A stretch of DNA of 49,837 nt from Granulosicoccus sp. (GTDB lineage: Bacteria; Pseudomonadota; Gammaproteobacteria; Granulosicoccales; Granulosicoccaceae): assembly GCA_020627685.1 (NCBI GenBank), contig JAHDGK010000012.1, positions 1-49,837 of the forward strand, read 5' to 3'. This document shows positions 42,653-49,837 of the stretch, in pieces. The position numbers and the translations under genes are program-made. Numbering within the stretch: the first letter of the stretch is position 1; each line of letters opens with the position of its first letter. Under the pieces are notes generated by a model, which ran no database searches, was not told the DNA's origin, and saw nothing but the letters and a program-made list of their open reading frames with translations.

Positions 42653-43699
42653 ATGATTAGCTTTTTGATCAGACGTTCTGGAGTGATGGTGCTCACGGCG
42701 TTATGTTTAACGTTTATCGTGTTCTTCCTGACAAACCTGGAACCCAATCTTGAAAAACTGACGAAAAGCGAAGGGAACATGCGCATGACGGATGTGCAAG
42801 TGCAATCCTGGCTAGAAAAAAACGGTTACCGTCAGCCTTTGATAAAGCGCTACGGCGAGTGGTTAGGTGTCAGCCCCGGTTGGACAAACACCGATGATGA
42901 AGGCAAAACGACTGGTCGTTGTATTCGCCGCGCTGAGGATCCAGAAAACCCCGCTAAATATTGTGGCTTGCTGCAAGGGGAATGGGGCTTTTCATTAGTT
43001 TTTAAGAACGACATTTCCACGATCATCTCTGAGAAGCTTGCGTTAACCGGAAAGCTCATGATGTGGGTACTGATAGTCATGGTACCTGCCGCGTTAATCA
43101 TTGGTGTTATAGCGGGCATGCGAGAGGGGACCAAAACCGATAGAACGTTATCCGGTTTTTCTATTCTGTCCACCTCAACACCTGAGTATGTGTCAGGCGT
43201 CATCCTTATCATCATATTTTCAAGTAAGTTTGGCGGTCTACGCTGGTTCAAAGGGACCGCAGCCACCGCAATGGAAAACATCACATTTGAAAACTTCACA
43301 TTGCCGGTGGTGACGCTGGCTTTGTACGGCGTGGGGTACATCGCTCGAATGACCCGCGCCTCCATGGCCGAAGTCATGACAGAACAATATATTCGTACGG
43401 CCCGGTTAAAAGGTTTGAGCTTTCCTGCGGTTGTGCTCAAGCATGCGTTGAGAAATGCGCTTATTGCTCCGTTCACGGTCATCATGTTGCAAATACCGTG
43501 GCTGCTGACAGGCGTTGTTATTGTGGAAACGCTGTTTAATTACAAAGGCTTCGGTTGGACCCTCGTCGCTGCCGTAGGTAATAACGATATTGAGCTTCTT
43601 CTAGCCTGCTCGGTTGTGGCTGTGATGGTGGTGTTGGTGACACAGCTGATATCAGATATCGGCTATGTGTTTCTCAATCCACGTATTCGAGTTAACTAG
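42653..43699 (+). CDS. ABC transporter permease, DppB-type
   Basis: 348 residues from ATG at 42653 with AAGGGTGA upstream; an upstream alternative start (42623) would add ten residues and is not preferred. First helix RRSGVMVLTALCLTFIVFFL, then a long periplasmic loop (about 30-120), then five helices with the EAA-type loop around YIRTARLKGLSFPAVVLKHALRNAL. The loop is larger than in DppB and holds C90 and C104 (GRCIRRAEDP and KYCGLLQGEWG), which could form a disulfide. The stop TAG is part of the ribosome-binding site of the next permease gene. Confidence 0.9.
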   Translation: MISFLIRRSGVMVLTALCLTFIVFFLTNLEPNLEKLTKSEGNMRMTDVQVQSWLEKNGYRQPLIKRYGEWLGVSPGWTNTDDEGKTTGRCIRRAEDPENPAKYCGLLQGEWGFSLVFKNDISTIISEKLALTGKLMMWVLIVMVPAALIIGVIAGMREGTKTDRTLSGFSILSTSTPEYVSGVILIIIFSSKFGGLRWFKGTAATAMENITFENFTLPVVTLALYGVGYIARMTRASMAEVMTEQYIRTARLKGLSFPAVVLKHALRNALIAPFTVIMLQIPWLLTGVVIVETLFNYKGFGWTLVAAVGNNDIELLLACSVVAVMVVLVTQLISDIGYVFLNPRIRVN

Positions 43700-43708
43700 G
43701 AGCTGACC

Positions 43709-44863
43709 ATGGAAAGATTAACTGCTCTAGAAATTACGACTCGTGTACTGGCGCAATTTACGCCGGTGTGGATTGGCCTGGTCGTCATCCTCACGCTCTC
43801 GTTTATGTTTAGAAAACGATTGGGACTGTATGGCAAGTTGTTAGGTAGCCCCATCGGTACAGCTGGATTAGTTCTGGTGTTGTTTTGGGTTCTCACCGCG
43901 ATCTTTGCCGATCTCATCGCTACGATGGATCCGCTGACGCAAATATCGGGTATGAAAAATAAGAAGCCCGGTTGGCCTGTGTCCGGTATGGAAGGTCATT
44001 GGTATCTATTAGGCGGTGACAACCTAGCGCGAGATGTATTCAGTCGCATGGTTAAAGGTAGTCAGATAGTATTGGCGATTGCACCAGCGGCAACCATATT
44101 TGCCTTTATGGTGGGTGTCACACTTGGCTTACCATCCGGTTACTATGGCGGCAAGCTTGACACCAGCTTAAGCTTTTTAGCGAACCTGGTTCTAGCGTTC
44201 CCGGTCATCTTGTTATTCTTTTTACTTGTCACACCTGAAATCCGATCCACCGGTGTGCCGCTCTGGTTAGCAGGCGTTCTGTTTCTGTTTCCTATTATTT
44301 TCTTTTGTATGTTGTTCTATTCGCGATTTCGCGAACAACCCAATAAGTTGGCTATTTATTTAAGTGTAACGTTAGTCTTGGGTTTTTGGGCTTACTCGGG
44401 CCTGGCATTCAACAAAGATCCGCTAGGTGTGTTCTACATGGACCCTAACTTGTTGAACATATTCGTGGCGGTTGTCTTTGTAAATTCCCCGACCGTTTTT
44501 CGTATCGTTCGAGGACTAACTATTGATATTAAAACTAGAGACTATGTCGCTGCGGCACAAACCCGTGGAGAGATGCCTTGGTACATCATGCTATGGGAAG
44601 TATTGCCAAATGCACGAGGACCGCTCATTGTAGATTTCTGTTTGCGTATTGGCTACACCACCATCTTGTTGGGTACGCTGGGCTTTTTCGGCTTAGGCGT
44701 CACGCCGGAAAGTCCGGATTGGGGAATGACTATCAATGAAGGACGAAAGCTACTTGCGGCTTATCCACACCCTGCTTTCCCACCCACCATCGCTCTCATG
44801 TCACTAGTACTGGGACTTAACTTGCTGGCCGATGGGCTTCGCGAAGAATCGTTAAAAGATTAA
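43709..44863 (+). CDS. ABC transporter permease, DppC-type, with extra membrane segments
   Basis: 384 residues, ATG at 43709 with TAGGAG upstream. Core DppC features include GTDN-like LLGGDNLARDVFSRMVKGSQ, the EAA region around DYVAAAQTRGEMPWYIMLWEVLPNA, and the C-terminal FFGLGVTPESPDWG. At 384 residues it is clearly longer than usual DppC (about 300): there is an additional N-terminal helix (PVWIGLVVILTLSFMF) and a roughly 75-residue insertion (about 165-245) with two further helices (LWLAGVLFLFPIIFFCMLFY and YLSVTLVLGFWAYSGL). The partner is the preceding DppB-type permease. Confidence 0.9.
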   Translation: MERLTALEITTRVLAQFTPVWIGLVVILTLSFMFRKRLGLYGKLLGSPIGTAGLVLVLFWVLTAIFADLIATMDPLTQISGMKNKKPGWPVSGMEGHWYLLGGDNLARDVFSRMVKGSQIVLAIAPAATIFAFMVGVTLGLPSGYYGGKLDTSLSFLANLVLAFPVILLFFLLVTPEIRSTGVPLWLAGVLFLFPIIFFCMLFYSRFREQPNKLAIYLSVTLVLGFWAYSGLAFNKDPLGVFYMDPNLLNIFVAVVFVNSPTVFRIVRGLTIDIKTRDYVAAAQTRGEMPWYIMLWEVLPNARGPLIVDFCLRIGYTTILLGTLGFFGLGVTPESPDWGMTINEGRKLLAAYPHPAFPPTIALMSLVLGLNLLADGLREESLKD

Positions 44864-44902
44864 CGCGACATTCTGCCCAAGCAACCACTAAGGATACACA
44901 TC

Positions 44903-46990
44903 ATGAGCGTTGAACCCATACTAGAAATAGACAACCTGAATATCTCTTTTTTCGTCCGCGCAGGTGAGATACCAGCAGTGATGGATTTCTCCTGCAAAGT
45001 GATGCCCGGAGAAACCATGGGGCTGGTCGGGGAGTCCGGCTGCGGGAAATCCACGGTTGCTCTTGGCATCATGCGGGACATGGGGAATCGCGGAAAGATC
45101 GTTGGAGGTTCGATTAAATTTCGCGGGCGCGATATGGGTGAGATGTCCGAAGCCGAGTTACGAGACATTCGCGGCTCAAAAATCGCCATGATTTACCAAG
45201 AACCAATGGCTTCGTTGAACCCTGCAATGAAAATTGGTAAGCAGCTCATGGAAGTCTTGATCATCCATGAAAAGGTTTCTAAAGATGAGGCTTATAAACG
45301 TTCTGTAGAGATGCTGGAGTCGGTTAAGTTGCCAGACCCTGCTCGCGTGATGGGGGCTTATCCGCATCAAATTTCCGGTGGTCAGCAGCAGCGTATCGTC
45401 ATTGCCATGGCACTGTTGTCCAAACCCGATCTATTGTTGCTCGATGAGCCTACAACGGCATTGGATGTCACAGTGGAGGCTGGAATAGTCCAGCTGATAA
45501 AAGAGCTCGCAAGAGAGACCGGTACGTCCATGTTGTTTATCTCGCATAACCTGGGATTGATTCTGGAAACCTGCGACCGTATTACCGTCATGTACTCAGG
45601 TGAGGCTGTTGAGACCGGCGAAGTACACGAAGTGTTCGACAACATGCGTCATCCATACACACAAGGGTTGTTCAACTCCATTCCACTGCCGGGTGCCGAT
45701 AAAAACAGTCGCCCTTTGGTGGCTATACCTGGCCAGCTACCGTTGCCTATGGAGCGTCCGCATGGCTGTAATTTTGGTCCTCGTTGTGAACACTACATAG
45801 AGAGCGAATGTAATGCAGGCCCAATCAGCATGCTAGAAGTTGACGGGCAAGATGCGCATCGCTCTCGTTGTGTTCGAATTGATCAAATAGATTGGGCAGC
45901 TGAGCCTGAACGCCCCCTGGTTAGCGACCCTGCTACGCCAGGAGACGTTGTACTCGACGTCCGTGATTTGAAAAAATACTATGATGTTGCGGCCAATCAG
46001 ATGTTTGGTGGCGGAGAGACAAGAACCGTAAAAGCGAACGAGTCAATCACTCTGCAAGCGAGAGAATCCGAAACTGTCGCTATTGTGGGTGAGTCGGGTT
46101 GCGGTAAATCAACACTGGCAAAGGTACTGCTGGGTTTAGAAACAGCGACCGACGGTCACGTTATGCTGGGTTCAGTATCCATAGGCGATACTGAGGTGGG
46201 TGATAGAAGTACCAAAACAGTAGCGTCAGTTCAAATGGTATTCCAAAACCCGTTCGATACGCTCAACCCCAGTCATTCAGTGGGTTCGCAAATCATGCGA
46301 ACACTGGAAAAATTTAACATCGGTACAGATCAAGACGATCGCCGCGAGCGAATGTTAAAACTTCTCGATTTAGTCAAACTGCCCAGAGCCTTTGCTGAAC
46401 GCATGCCCAGACAATTATCTGGAGGTCAGAAGCAAAGAATCGGCGTAGCCCGGGCTTTTGCAGGACAACCTAAGCTTGTTGTTGCTGATGAGCCGGTTTC
46501 GGCGCTCGATGTATCAGTACAGGCCGCGGTAACTGAGTTGCTAATGGAGATACAACGCGAAGCCAAGACAACGATGTTGTTTATCAGTCACGATCTCTCG
46601 GTAGTTCGTTACATAGCTGATCGCGTTGTCGTCATGTACTTGGGGCACATCGTAGAGCAGGGCACCACCGATGATATTTTTGCCCCGCCATACCATCCGT
46701 ATACAGAAGCTTTGCTGTCGGCCATACCGATTGCAGATACCAGCGTGGTCAAGAAGCAAATTGTCTTAGAAGGCGATATCCCCTCGGCGTTGAATCCACC
46801 AACAGGTTGCCCGTTCCAAACGCGTTGTGGGCATAAATCCGAGGTTGACAATGGATTGTGTGAAAGCCAGATGCCTCCGGTTAAGGAGATGCCAAATGGA
46901 CATGCCATCAAGTGCCATCTGTCTGATGAACAACTGGCTAAGATGGAGCCGGTTATTAGTTTTTCATCTAAAGAAGAGGCGGTGTCTTAG
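44903..46990 (+). CDS. Fused dual ATP-binding protein of the peptide/opine ABC importer (DppD-DppF fusion)
   Basis: 695 residues, ATG at 44903 with AAGGA nine bases upstream. Two complete ABC cassettes. Cassette 1: Walker A GESGCGKST (43-51), signature ISGGQQQRIVIAMAL, Walker B LLLLDEPTTALD. Cassette 2: Walker A GESGCGKST (about 396-404), signature LSGGQKQRIGVARAF, Walker B LVVADEPVSALD. Each ends with an oligopeptide-transporter C-terminal motif (GCNFGPRC, GCPFQTRC) whose cysteines are typical of this family. It powers the two permeases encoded upstream. Its TAG stop overlaps the hipA stop on the other strand by three bases within a 4-base overlap. Confidence 0.93.
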   Translation: MSVEPILEIDNLNISFFVRAGEIPAVMDFSCKVMPGETMGLVGESGCGKSTVALGIMRDMGNRGKIVGGSIKFRGRDMGEMSEAELRDIRGSKIAMIYQEPMASLNPAMKIGKQLMEVLIIHEKVSKDEAYKRSVEMLESVKLPDPARVMGAYPHQISGGQQQRIVIAMALLSKPDLLLLDEPTTALDVTVEAGIVQLIKELARETGTSMLFISHNLGLILETCDRITVMYSGEAVETGEVHEVFDNMRHPYTQGLFNSIPLPGADKNSRPLVAIPGQLPLPMERPHGCNFGPRCEHYIESECNAGPISMLEVDGQDAHRSRCVRIDQIDWAAEPERPLVSDPATPGDVVLDVRDLKKYYDVAANQMFGGGETRTVKANESITLQARESETVAIVGESGCGKSTLAKVLLGLETATDGHVMLGSVSIGDTEVGDRSTKTVASVQMVFQNPFDTLNPSHSVGSQIMRTLEKFNIGTDQDDRRERMLKLLDLVKLPRAFAERMPRQLSGGQKQRIGVARAFAGQPKLVVADEPVSALDVSVQAAVTELLMEIQREAKTTMLFISHDLSVVRYIADRVVVMYLGHIVEQGTTDDIFAPPYHPYTEALLSAIPIADTSVVKKQIVLEGDIPSALNPPTGCPFQTRCGHKSEVDNGLCESQMPPVKEMPNGHAIKCHLSDEQLAKMEPVISFSSKEEAVS

Positions 46991-48243
46991 GAGAGACAAC
47001 GTATGACCATGGCAGAGCGCGTTTTAATAATCTTAACGATATCTTTTAAAATGGCGTGCTGACACCCTAGCTCATCTGCTTGTTTGAATAGTATTTCCGC
47101 TTCGTCCACGATGCGGGTCGCCAGGTTTTTAAGCTCTTTGCTTAGCAATCGTTGAGACGCTTTGGTCTCAGGAAGTATCTGGTGCCAGTGTTGTAATTTT
47201 ATCGTGTCAGGTAAATTACGACCGCCGATTTTCATGGCCATCCGTTTGGTGAGTTCTGGGTAACTGGCCGTGCAGACAACATCATAAATGGGGGACAAGG
47301 AGGGTGCTTTGGTATCGAGCGAGTACAGTAACGCAAAGTTTTTTGCGTGAGCATCAGCATTTCCAACGAGGTAGTGGAATATCTGCATCCTCAAAAATGT
47401 CAGTCTATCGGCCGCGGGTCGCGCCACTACCCGATTAATTAAGTCCAGGGAGTGATGAATACCTGGACCACCTTCCTCTTCATATTTAAGTTCCGGGGGT
47501 ACGCTTAAGGCTTGGCAAAAATCTTCTTGGTGTAATCGTTGCACACCACTATTGCCTGAAGGGTTTCGGTCGAATCGTTCTACTAAGATGTAGTCAGTGT
47601 CACCGGCTCTTGCGCATTGAACAGCAGGTGCATCTATGCCTAGTCGGGCCGCCAACGACATACAGAAAGTCTCGTTCTGAGCAGTGCCCTCTAAACCTTG
47701 AATGCTAGGTTTTAAAATGTGTGTGGTCGGTTCTCCGTTTTTAACGATAGCAACACGACCCTCAACCACTTTTACGGCAATCTTATCTTGAGCGCCTGCT
47801 AATGACAGCCTGACATCTTGACGTCCGCCCAACAACGGATTACCTCTAAGCTCCTCGAGCAACTCTGCCAGTTGTTGCGAATCCAGAATTTCGTCTTCGG
47901 ATGGTGGGCTATGCCTATCGGCTCCTTGAGGATGTAATGCCATTGCCCCGGCACATTCACCGCCGATAATTTCTAGCATGCCGAATGCGTTTGTATCAGA
48001 TATGCCCAATGCAGCTGCTAACCGTTTACGGGCTGATTCGTCTGGTAATAAGCCTGCAAAATAAGGCTTGGCAATGGCTGTGCCGAAGTTTGCATCGCTC
48101 AACGGCATGGATACCGATATTGCCTGATTGGATTCCTGTGTCAGGTAGTCAACGTCGTAACTAAACGATAAGTTGGCTGCATCGTCTTGTTGAAGCTCCC
48201 CAATTTTTTGATCGCGTAAAAAAACGTCCAGAGTGCGGACCAT
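46987..48243 (-). CDS. hipA: HipA-family serine/threonine kinase toxin
   Basis: 418 residues, ATG at 48243, three bases after the hipB stop. N-terminal HipA couple domain (about 1-110: VFLRDQKIGELQQDD, YFAGLLPDESARKRLA) is followed by the kinase core: phosphate-binding LSLAGAQDKIAV, the catalytic loop GNADAHAKNFALL and the metal-binding SPIYDVV. All kinase residues needed appear present, so it should be an active toxin or signalling kinase that phosphorylates a tRNA synthetase or similar target and is neutralised by HipB. It overlaps the ABC ATPase gene end to end by four bases. Confidence 0.92.
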   Translation of the reverse strand: MVRTLDVFLRDQKIGELQQDDAANLSFSYDVDYLTQESNQAISVSMPLSDANFGTAIAKPYFAGLLPDESARKRLAAALGISDTNAFGMLEIIGGECAGAMALHPQGADRHSPPSEDEILDSQQLAELLEELRGNPLLGGRQDVRLSLAGAQDKIAVKVVEGRVAIVKNGEPTTHILKPSIQGLEGTAQNETFCMSLAARLGIDAPAVQCARAGDTDYILVERFDRNPSGNSGVQRLHQEDFCQALSVPPELKYEEEGGPGIHHSLDLINRVVARPAADRLTFLRMQIFHYLVGNADAHAKNFALLYSLDTKAPSLSPIYDVVCTASYPELTKRMAMKIGGRNLPDTIKLQHWHQILPETKASQRLLSKELKNLATRIVDEAEILFKQADELGCQHAILKDIVKIIKTRSAMVIRCLS

Positions 48244-48246
48244 GAT

Positions 48247-48462
48247 CTAACTATCCCGGGTGCTTGCAGTCACAGATATTCCCAATGTGACTGCTACGCC
48301 GATTGCCAAGCCGAACTGACACGTCTCTTTACCGTTTTCCAGTTCGCGTACGAATCGGATTCCCACGCCTGCCAAGGCAGCAAGTTCGGCCTGTGTGACC
48401 TTTTGTCGTTTACGCTCAGTTTTGATTAATTCACCGAACGCTTGGCTGTTCGAAATTTGCAT
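48247..48462 (-). CDS. hipB: HipB-like (Y4mF-type) HTH antitoxin
   Basis: 71 residues, ATG at 48462. A single XRE-type helix-turn-helix occupies most of the protein (GELIKTERKRQKVTQAELAA, then GVGIRFVRELENGKETCQFG). Its short length and the signature RFVxELENGK are typical of Y4mF-like antitoxins paired with HipA. It precedes hipA by three bases, in the usual antitoxin-first order. The inverted repeat at 48467-48486 just upstream is likely its operator, giving autorepression. Confidence 0.9.
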   Translation of the reverse strand: MQISNSQAFGELIKTERKRQKVTQAELAALAGVGIRFVRELENGKETCQFGLAIGVAVTLGISVTASTRDS

Positions 48463-48466
48463 TTTT

Positions 48467-48486
48467 ATAATCCTCTACGGGATTAT
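48467..48486 (-). promoter_or_regulatory. HipB operator candidate
   Basis: Arms ATAATCC (48467-48473) and GGATTAT (48480-48486) form a perfect 7-base inverted repeat around TCTACG, immediately upstream of the hipB start. E. coli HipB binds TATCC-N8-GGATA, so the core ATCC-N6-GGAT is closely reminiscent. Autoregulation of hipBA is the likely function. Confidence 0.75.
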
Positions 48487-48601
48487 TATGGCAGTTATTA
48501 AGCCAATTTCAATAAAAAACACCCGCTGGGGTTTATTTTCTGAGTTTTGAGTGAAATCTGATCGAAAGGCTACCGATCGGGGTTATTTACAGTCACACTC
48601 G

Positions 48602-48644
48602 ACAGCCGCTTCGAAGGCAACGTTGAAAACCTCGAAACGGCTGT
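48602..48644 (-). terminator. Hairpin downstream of the peroxidase gene
   Basis: ACAGCCG (48602-48608) pairs with CGGCTGT (48638-48644); the stem continues with TTCGA/TCGAA and GG/CC, with one mismatch and one bulge, around a 12-base loop. There is no T run on the minus strand, so it may be a Rho-dependent or stabilising structure rather than a classical terminator. Confidence 0.45.
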
Positions 48645-48680
48645 GAAAGTGGCTTGGCTCGGTATTTATTCTTAACGCAG

Positions 48681-49837
48681 TTATCGGATGTAGAAAACGT
48701 TGTCGGGTAGTTCGTTACCAATCGCTGTGTTGTTTCTAATGATGCGCGCGAGTGTCACATCTCTTACCCGGTCAAGCTCATTTTCGCTGAGATAATTCTC
48801 ATACCAAAACCGATCTCCATCGCGTAGGTCAGTAAATTGTTTGACGATGATGGCTTGAAACAATTCTCCCAATTGAGACCCTTGATCGCTTAATGGCGTC
48901 TCAGCTAAACCACCAATCCACAGATCGACTTTTGAAACGTCACCATAAGCATCTCTCAGAGATTGCTGAAGATCAATGTCATCGGTAATTTCCTCAAAAG
49001 AGCTTACCGGCAATAAACCCATCGTTGCTCTCATATCGTTATACGAAGGCAAGCCATGATCTCTACCACGTTGAATATTCAATGCCGTTAAGTCAAGACC
49101 ACCTGAACCCGGTGCACCGAATAGTAAGTTACGCAGTGTATGAATAACTTTGACATCAATAGCCTGATGTTCCTGAGCTGCCAGTCCACGTAAAACCGAC
49201 TCGAAAGCGGTATCGCTTTGCAGAATTTGCGGAGCGCTGAAGAAAGCTTGTGCCAGCGTTAAGGGACCGGCTTCAATCGATTGACCATCTGCACCAATCC
49301 TTAAGATCTGGTCGTTCACCATGCTATGACCCAGTCGATAGGCGGCGGCAGAAAATTCGTTGTAAATGGTTGGATTAACTGATGGGTCATAGCCCCGGTA
49401 AGGGGGGATTGCATTAGATCCAACCAGGGCCGGAAGGTGTTCGTTAAACGTGATGATTTGTATTTGCGCAACGACCAGTCTTCGGGCTCTTTGAAAGAGG
49501 GTCTCTGCGCTGGCTTCAGGATTCTCTTGTTGCAGTTGTCGCGCAATCCTATTGTGTTCGCGTACGAAAAGAGTATGCATCGCCGTTAATCCGACTTGTT
49601 CATTAGCGCGGATATCACCTGCTAGGAACAAACTGCTAGGGTCAGGTACTGGTCCGTTGGCATTGGTAAGCTCACCCGTATTAAAGGGGAGAAAGTCACC
49701 TGGGCTGGTTGCCAGAAAGGGGCTGTTACTACCTTCCCGCAGGGCGCTGGCGCGTTCATCATCAGAGCCATAAATCATTGAGCCGTCAATCCAGCTCGTA
49801 ATCTCGTTTTCCTGCTGCCGGACGTTGTTGGAATCAG
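48681..49837 (-). CDS. Animal-type haem peroxidase (partial, N-terminus outside window)
   Basis: The frame remains open to the right edge (residues reading NEITSWIDGSMIYGSDDERA before and after an internal Met at 49778), so the gene continues beyond 49837 and only about 385 C-terminal residues are seen. Family features are strong: MIYGSDDERASALRE, FVREHNRIARQLQ, the proximal-haem YRLGHSMV, and LNIQRGRDHGLPSYNDMR. These identify a peroxidasin/lactoperoxidase-type peroxidase as found in marine bacteria, usually secreted. The distal haem His region and any signal peptide or calcium-binding repeats lie off the window. The C-terminus is simple, ending ELPDNVFYIR. Confidence 0.92.
   Translation of the reverse strand, partial: DSNNVRQQENEITSWIDGSMIYGSDDERASALREGSNSPFLATSPGDFLPFNTGELTNANGPVPDPSSLFLAGDIRANEQVGLTAMHTLFVREHNRIARQLQQENPEASAETLFQRARRLVVAQIQIITFNEHLPALVGSNAIPPYRGYDPSVNPTIYNEFSAAAYRLGHSMVNDQILRIGADGQSIEAGPLTLAQAFFSAPQILQSDTAFESVLRGLAAQEHQAIDVKVIHTLRNLLFGAPGSGGLDLTALNIQRGRDHGLPSYNDMRATMGLLPVSSFEEITDDIDLQQSLRDAYGDVSKVDLWIGGLAETPLSDQGSQLGELFQAIIVKQFTDLRDGDRFWYENYLSENELDRVRDVTLARIIRNNTAIGNELPDNVFYIR

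Noticed and set aside
42850-43485. 211-residue open frame opposite the DppB-type permease
   Set aside because: It is a shadow of a conserved permease gene, with no family resemblance or start signals.
1-49837. CRISPR arrays, tRNA or rRNA genes, insertion sequences, prophage
   Set aside because: I found no regularly spaced repeats, cloverleaf-like genes, transposase motifs, terminal inverted repeats or phage structural genes in the window.

Overview
The window looks like chromosomal DNA of a marine, aerobic, heterotrophic proteobacterium of intermediate GC content. The grounds are a dddP-type DMSP lyase, TAXI-TRAP and TctAB uptake systems, a sulfatase, many small-molecule catabolic oxygenases, and Gram-negative signals (lipoprotein, Tat signal, periplasmic binding proteins). 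I cannot place it to class: gamma- and alphaproteobacteria both fit. I see no rRNA, tRNA, CRISPR array, phage or insertion sequence.

Layout. 1-8800: unassigned fragments at the left edge, then oxidative catabolism genes. A minus-strand set (2OG-Fe oxygenase, AhpD-like protein, M29/NicX-like metalloenzyme) diverges from a P450 and an enolase-superfamily enzyme. These are followed by a PhyH-DUF3237 pair and an MttB-superfamily methyltransferase. 9000-13900: a TAXI-TRAP transporter followed by dddP, read as a DMSP uptake and cleavage operon. 13900-18600: a convergent operon for a 2-oxoacid:ferredoxin oxidoreductase (korA, korB) with a GltD-like flavoprotein carrying 4Fe-4S domains. 18970-25430: a DMT exporter, a crotonase with argE, an FKBP lipoprotein, an Ldh2-type dehydrogenase with an SDR lacking the usual Tyr/Lys, and a LysR regulator. 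25560-32700: a duplicated SnoaL-like exported protein, DUF1304-kynureninase, an extradiol dioxygenase with an MhpA-like hydroxylase, an acyl-CoA dehydrogenase and a class I amidotransferase. 32800-40600: TctBA membrane subunits, a YHYH protein, a membrane class III cyclase with a sulfatase, and an FMO-like flavoprotein. 40890-46990: a complete peptide/opine-type ABC importer with a Tat-exported binding protein and a fused double ATPase. 46987-48462: a HipBA toxin-antitoxin pair with an inverted-repeat operator. 48681-end: the C-terminal part of an animal-type haem peroxidase.

How the genes may work together. The strongest functional unit is TAXI-TRAP plus DddP, which would import DMSP and split it to acrylate and DMS. 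The neighbouring MttB-family enzyme and the KorAB-flavoprotein operon could be metabolically linked, but that is inference. The kynureninase, dioxygenase and hydroxylase group suggests oxidation of aromatic or tryptophan-derived compounds. Both binding-protein genes at the head of transporter operons are followed by strong intrinsic terminators, which would favour binding protein over membrane subunits. All calls rest on reading translated sequence and motifs by eye; no database search was possible.
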